64,000 bases of DNA from Actinoplanes nipponensis (lineage in GTDB: Bacteria; Actinomycetota; Actinomycetes; Mycobacteriales; Micromonosporaceae). The notes beneath the pieces are model-generated. The model was not told where the DNA came from. It searched no databases and saw nothing but the letters and a program-made list of their open reading frames with translations. Shown here one piece after another: positions 7,644 through 16,400 of the stretch (the first letter of the stretch is position 1; the number at the start of each line of letters is the position of its first letter). The stretch spans positions 85,304 to 149,303 of the forward strand of contig NZ_BOMQ01000043.1 in the NCBI RefSeq assembly GCF_016862275.1. The letters run 5' to 3'. Made by a program: the position numbers and the translations under genes.

Positions 7644-8705
7644 ATGAGCTCCCGCACAGTCCGTGCGCTTGCCCTCGCCGCGACCGCCCTGCTGTCCGCC
7701 ACCGCCCTCGCCGCCTGCGGCAAGAGCGACGACGCCGCCTCCGCGTCGGGCGAGGCCCCGGCGCTGCGGCTCGGCTACTTCCCGAACATCACCCACGCGC
7801 CCGCCCTGATCGGGGTGAAGGACGGCCTGTTCCAGCAGGCGCTGGGCAGCACGAAGCTCGAACCGAAGACCTTCAACGCCGGCCCGGCCGCGGTCGAGGC
7901 GCTGTTCTCCGGCGCGATCGACGCCACGTACATCGGCCCGAACCCGGCGATCAACGCCTGGGCCACCTCCAAGGGCACCGCGATCAAGATCATCGCGGGC
8001 AGCACCTCCGGCGGCGCCGGCCTGGTCGTCAAGGAGGGCATCAACGCCCCGGCCGACCTCAAGGGCAAGAAGATCGCCACCCCGCAGCTCGGCAACACCC
8101 AGGACGTCGCGCTGCGCGCCTGGCTGAAGTCGAACGGCCTCAACGCCGACCAGCAGGGCGGCGGCGACGTCTCCGTGCTGCCGCAGGACAACGCGACGGC
8201 CCTGCAGGCGTTCGCCCAGGGCGCGATCGACGGCGCCTGGGTGCCCGAGCCCAACCTGAGCCGGCTGATCCTCGAGTCCAAGGGCAAGCTGCTGGTCAAC
8301 GAGAAGGACCTGTGGCCCGGCGGCCAGTTCGTGACCACCCACCTGATCGTCAAGCAGGAGTTCCTCAAGAAGTACCCGAAGACGGTGAAGAAGCTGCTCC
8401 AGGGTCACCTGGCCGCGGTCAAGCAGATCACCACCGACGGCCCGGGCGCCCAGAAGGCGGCCAACGAGCAGCTCGCCGCCCTGTCCGGCAAGCCGCTCAA
8501 GGACGACATCCTGGCCTCGGCGTTCAAGAACCTGACGTTCACCAACGACCCGATCGCCTCGTCGCTGTTCACCAGCGCGCAGCACGCCCAGGACGTCGGC
8601 CTGCTCAAGCCGGTCGACCTCAAGGGCATCTACGACCTCGGCCCGCTCAACGAGCTGCTCAAGGCCGACGGGCAGCCCGCGGTCAGTGACGCCGCAGCCT
8701 CCTGA
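7644..8705 (+). CDS. sulfonate/nitrate/taurine-type ABC transporter substrate-binding lipoprotein
   Basis: A 353-residue protein with a signal peptide and lipobox (LAAC, about residues 21-24), so it is tethered to the outer face of the membrane. The mature part (LRLGYFPNITHAPALIGV, AGPAAVEALFSGAIDATYIGPNPAINAW) is typical of SsuA/NMT1-like periplasmic binding proteins for aliphatic sulfonates or taurine. It is followed by ATPase and permease genes. ATG 7644 is chosen for its upstream AGGAG and the signal peptide. A strong 14-bp hairpin lies between it and the ATPase gene. The exact substrate cannot be read from sequence. Confidence 0.88.
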   Translation: MSSRTVRALALAATALLSATALAACGKSDDAASASGEAPALRLGYFPNITHAPALIGVKDGLFQQALGSTKLEPKTFNAGPAAVEALFSGAIDATYIGPNPAINAWATSKGTAIKIIAGSTSGGAGLVVKEGINAPADLKGKKIATPQLGNTQDVALRAWLKSNGLNADQQGGGDVSVLPQDNATALQAFAQGAIDGAWVPEPNLSRLILESKGKLLVNEKDLWPGGQFVTTHLIVKQEFLKKYPKTVKKLLQGHLAAVKQITTDGPGAQKAANEQLAALSGKPLKDDILASAFKNLTFTNDPIASSLFTSAQHAQDVGLLKPVDLKGIYDLGPLNELLKADGQPAVSDAAAS

Positions 8706-8712
8706 CCCGCCT

Positions 8713-8744
8713 CCGGCCGGGCCCGCCGACGCGGGCCCGGCCGG
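8713..8744 (+). repeat. intercistronic hairpin between binding protein and ATPase genes
   Basis: CCGGCCGGGCCCGC, a 4-base loop, then its exact complement: a perfect 14-bp stem 8 bases after the stop codon and about 20 bases before the next start. There is no T-run after it. It could slow decay of the binding-protein part of the message or attenuate read-through, giving more binding protein than membrane components. Confidence 0.6.
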
Positions 8745-8762
8745 CCCGACCTGGGAGTTCCC

Positions 8763-9545
8763 ATGAGCATTCTGGAAGCCACGGACCTGCGGACGGACCG
8801 GGACGCGGTGGTCCGCCTGGACAGCGTCTCCAAACAGTACGGCTCCGGCGGCAACGCCCTGCTCGCCCTCGACCGGGTCTCCCTGACCGTGGCCAAGGGC
8901 GAATTCGTCTGTCTGCTGGGCGCCTCCGGCTGCGGCAAGAGCACCCTGCTCTCGCTGGTCGCCGGCCTGGACCAGATCAGCGGCGGCACCCTCGACATCG
9001 GCGGACGGCACGTCTCCCTGATGTTCCAGGAGGCGGCGCTCTACCCGTGGCTGTCCGTGGCCGGCAACGTCGAGCTGCCCATGCGCCTGCGCGGCGTCGC
9101 CCGCGCCGAGCGCCGCCGGCGCGCCGAGGAGCTGCTCGAAACCGTGCGGCTCAGCGGCTTCGGCCACAAGCGGCCGCACGAGCTCTCCGGCGGCATGCGC
9201 CAGCGGGTCGCCCTGGCCCGGTCCCTGGCCCAGGACGCCGACGTCCTGCTCATGGACGAGCCGTTCGGCGCCCTGGACGCGATGACCCGCGACATCCTGC
9301 ACGACGAGCTCGAACGGATCTGGCGCGAGCAGGACCTGACCGTGCTCTTCGTGACGCACAACGTGCGCGAGGCCGTCCGCCTCGGCGACCGGGTGGTGCT
9401 GCTCAGCAGCCGGCCGGGCCGGGTCATCGAGGACTTCCCGATCGGGCACGCCCGTCCCCGCCGCATCGACTCCCCCGAGGTCTCCGGCCAGGCCGCCGAG
9501 ATCACCGACCGGCTCCGCGCGGAGGTCGCCCGCCATGCCAACTGA
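8763..9545 (+). CDS. sulfonate-type ABC transporter ATP-binding protein
   Basis: A 260-residue ATPase with Walker A GASGCGKST, Q-loop region MFQEAALYPWLSV, signature LSGGMRQR, Walker B LLMDEPFGALD and the switch histidine in FVTHN. It follows the SsuB/TauB family pattern and drives import through the permease encoded next. Its last 11 bases overlap that permease gene. The substrate class is inferred from the neighbouring binding protein. Confidence 0.92.
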   Translation: MSILEATDLRTDRDAVVRLDSVSKQYGSGGNALLALDRVSLTVAKGEFVCLLGASGCGKSTLLSLVAGLDQISGGTLDIGGRHVSLMFQEAALYPWLSVAGNVELPMRLRGVARAERRRRAEELLETVRLSGFGHKRPHELSGGMRQRVALARSLAQDADVLLMDEPFGALDAMTRDILHDELERIWREQDLTVLFVTHNVREAVRLGDRVVLLSSRPGRVIEDFPIGHARPRRIDSPEVSGQAAEITDRLRAEVARHAN

Positions 9546-10431
9546 GGTTCCCACCGCCACCGACAACCGCACGGCGTCCGACATCGCCGCGGCGGACCGG
9601 ATCACCGGCCTCGACGCGCTCGAACTCGGCCCGAAGCGCAGCAAGGCGGCGCTCGGCGGCCGGGTCTGGCGCAGCGCCTGGCCCAAGCTGCTGGCCGTCG
9701 TGATCGTCGTGCTGGGCTGGCAGATCGTCGTCTGGGCCCAGTGGAAGCCCGAGTACGTGCTGCCCGGCCCGGCCACCGTCTTCGGCGACCTGGGCACACT
9801 GATCACCACCGGCGACTTCTGGGACGGCGTCCGGCTGACCATGCTCCGGGCGGTCACCGGCTTCGCGCTGGCCGTGCTCATCGGCACGATCGTCGGCGCC
9901 GCGGTCTCCCGCTTCGCGCCGCTGCGGGCGGCCATCGGCTCGCTCATCACCGGCCTGCAGACGATGCCGTCGATCATGTGGTTCCCGCTGGCCATCCTGC
10001 TGTTCCAGATCAGCGAGAGCGCCATCATGTTCGTGGTCGTCATCGGCGCCGCCCCGTCGGTGGCCAACGGCCTGATCAGCGGCATCGACTACGTGCCGCG
10101 GACCTGGCTGCGGGTCGGCCAGGTGCTCGGCATGACCGGCTTCGCCAAGTACCGCCACCTGATCCTGCCGGCGTCGCTGCCCTCGTTCATCTCCGGGCTC
10201 AAGCAGGGCTGGGCGTTCTCCTGGCGCAGCCTGATGGCCGGTGAGCTGCTGGTCATCGTGCCGGGCGCGCTCAGCATCGGCGTACGCATGCAGCAGGCCC
10301 GCGACCTCAGCGAGTCCAGCCTGGTCATCTCGTTCATCATCGTGGTGCTGGTGATCGGCATCCTGATCGACATGCTCTTCAACGCGGCCGACAACGCGCT
10401 GCGCAAGCGCTGGGGCCTGACCGGGAGCTGA
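9535..10431 (+). CDS. sulfonate-type ABC transporter permease
   Basis: A 298-residue inner-membrane protein with a hydrophilic N-terminal extension of about 45 residues and then about six membrane segments. The coupling loop is of the EAA type (G...LGMTGFAKYRHLILPASLPSFISGLKQGWAFSW), as in SsuC/TauC permeases. It overlaps the ATPase gene and ends the operon. No monooxygenase (ssuD or tauD) follows, so any desulfonating enzyme must be encoded elsewhere. Confidence 0.9.
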   Translation: MPTEVPTATDNRTASDIAAADRITGLDALELGPKRSKAALGGRVWRSAWPKLLAVVIVVLGWQIVVWAQWKPEYVLPGPATVFGDLGTLITTGDFWDGVRLTMLRAVTGFALAVLIGTIVGAAVSRFAPLRAAIGSLITGLQTMPSIMWFPLAILLFQISESAIMFVVVIGAAPSVANGLISGIDYVPRTWLRVGQVLGMTGFAKYRHLILPASLPSFISGLKQGWAFSWRSLMAGELLVIVPGALSIGVRMQQARDLSESSLVISFIIVVLVIGILIDMLFNAADNALRKRWGLTGS

Positions 10432-10468
10432 GTTCACCCGCAGCGGGAAACCCGGGCTGAAACGTAGC

Positions 10469-11359
10469 TCAAAGCGGCCGCACCGACTGCAGCACGTCGT
10501 CGATCACCGGGTCGAACTGCTTGTGCGTGCCGGGGATCGACACGTACAGCACCGCGGCGGTCGGCTTGCCCACGTCGATGACCGCCACCGCCGAGAGCTC
10601 GTCGGTGGCGGTCAGGCCGGCGGCCGTGAAGTGCAGCCGGAACTCGCTGACCCAGGCCGGGCGCCCGCCCAGCGTGGTCATCTCGTCCCGCAGCGGCTCC
10701 ACCGTGTTCGGCTGGGGGTAGTACTCCGCGCGCACGTCGGCGGCGACCTGCCGGCCCACGCACTTGAGATCCACCGTCACCGCGTCGTTGTCGGCCGCCG
10801 GGACCGCCGCTGACAGGATCGAGGCGTGGTAGGAGCCGCCGCTGTACTGCTCCGTCACGAAGTGCTGGCCGACCCGGTAGGGCACCTCGAGCGTGCCGGC
10901 CCGCCACGTGGTGTCCCACGGGACCCACGGCGCGCCGTACTTCTTGTAGGAGATGCCGGCCTCGGGGTCGGTGGTCCGCTCGCCCGGGACGGCCGGCACC
11001 GGGGCGCTGGGCCGGCCGGTCGGCTCGGCGCTGGGCGCCACGGTCGGCGCCGGGCACATCTGCGCCAGCGGCGGCCGCAGGTCGGCCGGGGCGGCGGCCT
11101 TGCCGCCGAACGGGTTGCCCTCCGAGCTCAGTGCGACGATGAGGATCACCACCAGGCCGACCGCGAGGATCGCGCCGGCGATGCCACCGAAGATCATCAT
11201 CTGCCGCCGGCGACGACCCGGCCCGTCAGCGCCGGGTGGCTCCGGCGGGGCGGGGGGCGGCGGCACCAGCGGGGGTACGCCCGGCGAGGTCACGGTGCCC
11301 GAGGCCCACGCGCCACCCGGCCGCGACCAGGCGGTGGGGGTCTGCGTGCTCTCGGACAT
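10469..11359 (-). CDS. single-pass membrane protein with proline-rich N-terminus, unknown function
   Basis: A 296-residue protein. An N-terminal cytoplasmic Pro/Gly-rich stretch (PPPPAPPEPPG) is followed by a basic patch, one membrane helix (MMIFGGIAGAILAVGLVVILIVALSS) and an extracellular domain of about 220 residues with the pattern YKKYGAPWVPWDTTWRAG. This looks like the soluble domain of conserved actinobacterial membrane proteins of unknown function. The start is taken at the second of two adjacent ATGs (11362 and 11359). The next gene on the same strand is a 59-residue membrane protein immediately upstream. Confidence 0.75.
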   Translation of the reverse strand: MSESTQTPTAWSRPGGAWASGTVTSPGVPPLVPPPPAPPEPPGADGPGRRRRQMMIFGGIAGAILAVGLVVILIVALSSEGNPFGGKAAAPADLRPPLAQMCPAPTVAPSAEPTGRPSAPVPAVPGERTTDPEAGISYKKYGAPWVPWDTTWRAGTLEVPYRVGQHFVTEQYSGGSYHASILSAAVPAADNDAVTVDLKCVGRQVAADVRAEYYPQPNTVEPLRDEMTTLGGRPAWVSEFRLHFTAAGLTATDELSAVAVIDVGKPTAAVLYVSIPGTHKQFDPVIDDVLQSVRPL

Positions 11360-11393
11360 CATCCCAGTGAACACCACCCGGGCGCGTCATGGG

Positions 11394-11573
11394 TCACCGG
11401 CCGAGCGCGGTCCCGGCCTCCGGCGGGAAGGTCTGGACGACCGAGGCGCCGGCGTTGCCCGCATCGATCGGGGCATACCACGGGGCGAACGCGACCACGA
11501 GCACCAGAGCGAGCCCGAAGACGGCCAGTGCGAGCACGATGCCCAGCTCCCGGCGGGCGGACACGGTCTGCAT
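11394..11573 (-). CDS. 59-residue single-pass membrane protein
   Basis: A short reading frame from ATG 11573 with an excellent GGGGAGG ribosome binding site 7 bases upstream. It encodes a basic N-terminus (MQTVSARREL), a membrane helix (GIVLALAVFGLALVLVVAFAP) and a short extracellular tail ending TALGR. Codons keep strong G/C third positions. It lies 34 bases upstream of the larger membrane protein on the same strand and is probably co-transcribed. The function is unknown. Confidence 0.68.
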   Translation of the reverse strand: MQTVSARRELGIVLALAVFGLALVLVVAFAPWYAPIDAGNAGASVVQTFPPEAGTALGR

Positions 11574-11689
11574 GCGAATGCCTCCCCAGCGAAGCCGGAC
11601 CCCTCCCGGGATCCGGCACAGTCATCTCTAAGACGCCGCTGCGGCCCGATCGGTTGCATTCCTGCCAGGTGACCTTCATCCGGCCCCGG

Positions 11690-11695
11690 TACCGT
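11690..11695 (+). promoter_or_regulatory. -10 box of leaderless promoter for the acyltransferase gene
   Basis: TACCGT ends 6 bases before ATG 11702, and no ribosome binding site is seen. Confidence 0.4.
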
Positions 11696-11701
11696 AATCG
11701 A

Positions 11702-12433
11702 ATGGAAATCGTGTATCCCCCCGTCATCGGCGCCGCCAAGACGATGTTCCGGGTTCTCGACCTGCGGATTCAGATCGAGGGCGCGGAGCACATCCCCGCC
11801 CGGGGCGGGGCGGTGCTGGCCAGCAACCACGTCAGTTACCTCGATTTCATCTTCTGCGGCCTCGGCGCCCAGCCCGCCAAGCGGCTGGTGCGGTTCATGG
11901 CCAAGAAGTCGGTCTTCACCCACAAGGTCAGTGGGCCGCTCATGCGCGGCATGCACCACATCCCGGTGGACCGCAAGGCGGGCACCGCGGCCTTCAACGA
12001 GGCGGAGCGGGCGCTGAAGGACGGCGAGGTGGTCGGCGTCTTCCCCGAGGCGACGATCAGCGAGTCGTTCACGGTCAAGTCGCTGAAGTCGGGTGCGGCC
12101 CGGCTGGCCCAGGCGGCCGGGGTGCCGCTGATCCCGATGGCGGTCTGGGGGCCACACCGGCTCTGGACCAAGGGCCACAAGAAGGACCTGACCAAGCGGC
12201 ACGTGCCGGTCATCATCAAGATCGGCGAACCGATCCCGGCGGCGGCGGACGCCACCGCCGAGGCGACGACGGTGCTGCTGCGGCAGCGGCTGAGCGCGCT
12301 GCTGGACGCGGCGCAGCGGGAGTATCCGGAGCAGCCGTCCGGGCCGGAAGAGCGCTGGTGGTTGCCGGCCCACCTGGGGGGCACGGCGCCGCGGCCCGAA
12401 GAGATCGGCGACGCCGCGGCCACGGGACTCTGA
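11702..12433 (+). CDS. 1-acylglycerol-3-phosphate acyltransferase family protein (PlsC-like)
   Basis: A 243-residue protein with the catalytic HX4D motif (NHVSYLD, about residue 43), FMAKKSVF, HHIPVDR and FPEATIS (in place of FPEGT), plus a PLIPMAVWG strand. These are the four conserved blocks of PlsC-type acyltransferases, which attach an acyl chain to lysophosphatidate or a related glycolipid at the membrane. It starts at ATG 11702, apparently leaderless. A hairpin follows the stop codon. The acceptor is unknown, and several paralogs are usual in actinomycetes. Confidence 0.88.
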   Translation: MEIVYPPVIGAAKTMFRVLDLRIQIEGAEHIPARGGAVLASNHVSYLDFIFCGLGAQPAKRLVRFMAKKSVFTHKVSGPLMRGMHHIPVDRKAGTAAFNEAERALKDGEVVGVFPEATISESFTVKSLKSGAARLAQAAGVPLIPMAVWGPHRLWTKGHKKDLTKRHVPVIIKIGEPIPAAADATAEATTVLLRQRLSALLDAAQREYPEQPSGPEERWWLPAHLGGTAPRPEEIGDAAATGL

Positions 12434-12447
12434 GAGTCTCACCGGGC

Positions 12448-12477
12448 GGGCCGGCTCTGCCTGCGGCGAGCCGGCCC
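12448..12477 (+). terminator. hairpin after the acyltransferase gene
   Basis: GGGCCGGCTC, a 10-base loop, then the exact complement GAGCCGGCCC, 15 bases after the stop codon. There is no T-run, as is common in actinomycete terminators. Confidence 0.5.
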
Positions 12478-12532
12478 GGCTCGCCTTCGCGGGCTGGGGG
12501 GCTCTTCCGCAGCCGGATCCGGACAGGCGGGC

Positions 12533-12577
12533 CGAAAACGTCATCGGCGCCGGTCCCCGAGGGGACCGGCGCCGATG
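12533..12577 (-). terminator. rho-independent terminator of the cold-shock gene
   Basis: A perfect inverted repeat (CATCGGCGCCGGTCCCC at 12542-12558 and its complement at 12561-12577) lies 18 bases beyond the minus-strand stop at 12596. On the minus strand it is followed by ACGTTTTCGG, a short U-run. It is the clearest intrinsic terminator in the window. Confidence 0.85.
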
Positions 12578-12595
12578 GTCAGCGCGAGGCTGAGA

Positions 12596-12799
12596 TCAGA
12601 GCGGGCGGATGTTCGCGGCCTGCGGGCCCTTCTGGCCCTGGGTCACCTCGAACTCAACCCGCTGGTTCTCGTCCAGGCTGCGGTAGCCGGAAGTCTGGAT
12701 GGCGGAGAAGTGGGCGAAGACGTCGGCACCGCCGTCGTCCGGGGTGATGAACCCGAAGCCCTTGTCCGCGTTAAACCACTTCACTACGCCGGTAACCAT
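12596..12799 (-). CDS. CspA-family cold shock protein
   Basis: A 67-residue single cold-shock domain with RNP1 KGFGFI and RNP2 VFAHFSAI and the usual VKWFNADKG start. It binds single-stranded nucleic acid as an RNA chaperone in the cytoplasm. It has the full family length, a GGAGACGAG ribosome binding region, a long untranslated leader (more than 40 bases) and a strong terminator. It is monocistronic. Whether it is cold-induced or constitutive cannot be told. Confidence 0.96.
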   Translation of the reverse strand: MVTGVVKWFNADKGFGFITPDDGGADVFAHFSAIQTSGYRSLDENQRVEFEVTQGQKGPQAANIRPL

Positions 12800-12927
12800 G
12801 CTCGTCTCCTCGACGGTCGATCGTTCCCGTCCATTATGGCCAGGAACGAGGTAGTAAGACCCGCACTTCGCGGGACTCGTGTCGCCGTACTGATCGCCCG
12901 TACCGGAGAAACCCGGGTTACGACAAA

Positions 12928-12959
12928 GAGCGCCTGGGGCAGAATCCCCACAGGCGCTC
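12928..12959 (-). repeat. imperfect stem-loop upstream of the cold-shock gene
   Basis: GAGCGCCT plus GGGG pairs with CCCC and AGGCGCTC around a 6-base loop with a 2-base bulge. On the minus strand it is followed by TTTGTCG. It lies about 130 bases upstream of cspA, where it might act as a leader element or as a terminator of an unseen transcript. It sits between divergent genes. Confidence 0.4.
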
Positions 12960-13022
12960 CTAGGTACTTGGGAACCAAACTGACAACGCGATGAAGCCTA
13001 GCACGACGGGAAGGGCGTACCG

Positions 13023-13430
13023 ATGATCGGCGTGCAAGTGGCACAGGAGCTCAGGGACGCGGGCCTGGTCTGGAAGCCGGGCCCCGGTGACCGTTTTGCG
13101 ATTCCCGACCGCGACCTCGACGAGGACGTGTTCGTGCTGAGCAACATGACCATCGAGGTGTACTCGCTGCCCGAGGGCCGGGTGATCGGCTTCAACGGCA
13201 CCACCGAGTGGGCGCTGGACGACGTCGAGCTGGACGAGGCGCTGTGGCTGCCCCGCGAGGACCAGCTGCGGGAGCTGCTGGGCGGCACGCTGCGGGCCCT
13301 GCGCCGTACGGACCGGGGCTGGGACGTGGACATCACCCTGCTGGGTGAGGACAGCACGTTCACCGCGCTCACGCCGGAGGAGGCCTACGCCGCCGCCCTG
13401 CTCCACCTGCTCGCGGCCGCCACCACCTGA
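13023..13430 (+). CDS. conserved actinobacterial protein of unknown function
   Basis: A 135-residue acidic protein (VQVAQELRDAGLVWKPGPGDRF start, GFNGTTEWALDDV centre, WLPREDQLRELLG) of a family widespread in actinobacteria and often labelled, without evidence, as pilus-assembly related. No membrane segment, signal peptide or catalytic motif is visible. A GAAGGG ribosome binding site precedes ATG 13023. It is convergent with adnB. Confidence 0.75.
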   Translation: MIGVQVAQELRDAGLVWKPGPGDRFAIPDRDLDEDVFVLSNMTIEVYSLPEGRVIGFNGTTEWALDDVELDEALWLPREDQLRELLGGTLRALRRTDRGWDVDITLLGEDSTFTALTPEEAYAAALLHLLAAATT

Positions 13431-13495
13431 CAACGTTTCCGGGTGCCCGGGAAGGCCAGACCGGCCGGTCGAACTGCGGCGCGCCGGTCGGGCGC

Positions 13496-16400
13496 TCAGC
13501 GGCCGGCCTCGGGAACCTCCTCGATCAGCGCCGCCAGCCCTTCGGCGTCCAGCAGGTCCGCCGGGCGGACCGTCACCCCGTCGCGGACGTAGTGGAAGCC
13601 GGCCCGGACCCGCGACACCGGCACGCCGGCCAGGGCCGCCCAGGCGATCCGGTACGCCGCGAGCTGCACCGTCGCGGCAGCGGCATCGGCGGCCGCGGGC
13701 CGGCGGCCGGTCTTCCAGTCGATCACGTCGAACCGGCCGCCCGGCTCGGCGAAGACGGCGTCCATCCGCCCGCGCAGCACGACCCCGGCGACCGTGGTGG
13801 CGAACGGCACCTCCACCTCGATCGGGGTCCGGTCGGCCCACTCCCCGGCCAGGAATGCCTCCTGCAGCGCGAGGAGTTCCTCGTCGGCGGCCGCGTCGTC
13901 GTCCGCGGCGCCGGGCAGCTCGTCCACGTCGAGCAGCCGCACCGAGCCGTAGCGCTGCTCCAGCCACGCGTGGAAGGCCGTGCCCCGCCGGGCGTGGGGC
14001 GCGGGCCGGTGCGGCAGCGGCCGCCGCAGGGACCGGGCCAGGGCCTGCGGATCACGGCGCAGCACGACGAGCTGCGAGACGGAGATGTGCGGCGGCAGGG
14101 CGACCTCGAGCGGACCGTCGTGGCGGGCCCGCTCGTCGCGCTCGGCCAGCAGGATCCTGGCCTCCCGCCGCCACCGCGCGATGTCCGGATCGTCCGCGTG
14201 GGCGCTGGCGCCGGAGCCCTCGGCCGCCGCTGCGGGTCCCCCGGCACCGGTCACCCCGGCACCCTCCGCCGCGGCCCCGATGGCGGTAGCCGCCTCTCGA
14301 CCGGCCGCCTCCCGGCCACCGGCCGCCTCCCGGCCACCGGACACCGGCTCGCCCCCGGCCACCGCCTCGCCACCGGCCGCTGCCCCGCCGCTGGCCGCCA
14401 CTTCGCCACCGGAGGGAGCCCCACCGCCGGGCGTGGCCTCCCCGCCAACAACCCTCCCGCCGCCACCAACCGCCTCGCCACCGGCCACCGCCTCGCCGCC
14501 GGGCGCCGATGGGCCGGGCCGGTGCGGGACGGCCAACGGGTCGCCCTCCGCCGGCAGCCGGCCGATCAGGCCCGCGGCCTCGCCGGCCCGGGACGCCACC
14601 TCGGGATCCGCGGCGGCCAGCTCCACGAACGCCTTGGCCGCCGCCGGGTCCGGGCTCACCATCATCCGCCGGATCAGGTCGGCCGCAGCCGCCATCGCCG
14701 GCCGGCGCGCGCCCAGCGGGTCCGACGGCCACTCCGCCGTCGCCACCAGCTCGGCGCTCGGGTTGGTGGCGTCGCCCGCGGGCTCCGGCGTCCACTCCTC
14801 CACCACGCCCGCCCCGTCGAGGCAGGTCGCGCGGATCTCGGTCAGGAACACCGACGGGCCGCGCGGCTTCTTCACGCCGTCGCCCCACCAGTAGCCCGAG
14901 CACAGCAGCAGCCGGCGCGGCCGGGTCACCGCCACGTACGCCAGCCGGCGCTCCTCGCGCTCGTCGTGCTCCCGCCAGGCCCGGCCGAACGCCGTCACCG
15001 CCCCGGCCACGTCCTTCTGGTCGTGCGCCTCGGCCAGGTCCAGCTCCGGCAGCCCGTCGGCGTCACCGCGCAGCGGGAACGGCAGCACCCCGATACCCAT
15101 CAGGTAGTGGTCCGAGCCCCGGGTCATGCCGGGCCACACGCCCCTGGTCAGGCCGGCCACCGACACCACGTCCCACTCCAGGCCCTTCGCGGCGTGCGCG
15201 GTGAGGATCTGCACCGCGCCCTCGACCACGTCGACCTGGCCCGGGGTGAGGCCGCGTTCCTCCTCCTCGGCCGCGGCCAGGAAGGCCAGGAAGCCCGCCA
15301 GCGTGCCGCCGTCCGTGTCGCCCGCGTACCGGGCCGCGACGTCACCCAGGGCGTCGAGGTGGCCGCGCGCCAGGCCCGCGTCGCCCGCGCCCCAGCCGCG
15401 GACGGCCACCTCCACGTCGAGGCCGATGGTTCGTTCGATGTCGGCCACCAGGTCCGGCAGCGGCTGGTCCAGGCGGTGCCGCAGCTCGGCCAGCTCCCGG
15501 CTGTACGCCCGCAGCCGCGCGTACCCCTCCTGCGAGTACTGCTGCGGCGCGCCCAGGTCGGCCATCGCCTCGACCAGGGTCGCGTCGTCCAAGCGGTCCG
15601 CGACCACGTCCTCGGGCTCGTCGCCGGTCGTCCCGGACACCCGGGCCGCGGCGATCGCCCGGGCCCGGCGGTGCAACGCGACCAGGTCCCGCGGTCCGAT
15701 CCGCCAACGGGCCCCGGTCAGCAGGCGGAGCAGGGCGGCGCCGTCCGTCGGGTCGGCGAGCACCCGCAGCGTGCAGACGATGTCGCGTACCTCCGGGGTG
15801 TCCAGCAGGCCGCCCAGGCCGACCACCTCGACCGGCAGGCCCCGGGCGCGCAGCGCCTCCTCGATCGCCGCGATCTGGCTGCGCACCCGCACCAGCACCG
15901 CGCTGGTGGGCCGCTTCTCCAGCGGGATGTCGCCGGGCAGGGCGTCCGGCAGCCGGGCCGCGGCCCGCCAGGCGGCCAGCATGGAGTCGGCGATCCAGGC
16001 GGCCTCGTCCGCGTACGTGGGCAGCAGCGCGCACGCGACCGTGCGCCCACCGACCCGCTCGGCCACCCGCTGGGCCGGGATCAGCTCGGCGACCCGGGCG
16101 CCGGCGGCCCGCAGCGGGCGCGACAACGCGTTCGCCACCCGCAGGATCTCGGGACGGTTGCGCCAGCTCCGGGTCAGGTTGAGCACCCACGCCTCGCGGC
16201 CGCCGGGGCCGGTGAACTCGGCGGGGAACCGGTCGAGGGTGCCCGCCGAGGCGCCCCGCCAGCCGTAGATCGACTGGCACGGGTCGCCGACCGCGGTGAC
16301 CGGGTGGCCGCCGCCGAACAGCGCGTTCAGCAGCACCACCTGGGCGTGGCTGGTGTCCTGGTACTCGTCCAGCAGCACGATCTTGAACCGGCCGCGCTCG

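Noticed and set aside
12784..13044. Minus-strand 86-codon frame upstream of the cold-shock gene
   Set aside because: It overlaps the cold-shock start and leader and the start of the conserved gene at 13023. Composition is not protein-like.
14255..14520. Regular repeats considered as a CRISPR array
   Set aside because: Units are short, degenerate, without spacers and in frame inside adnB.
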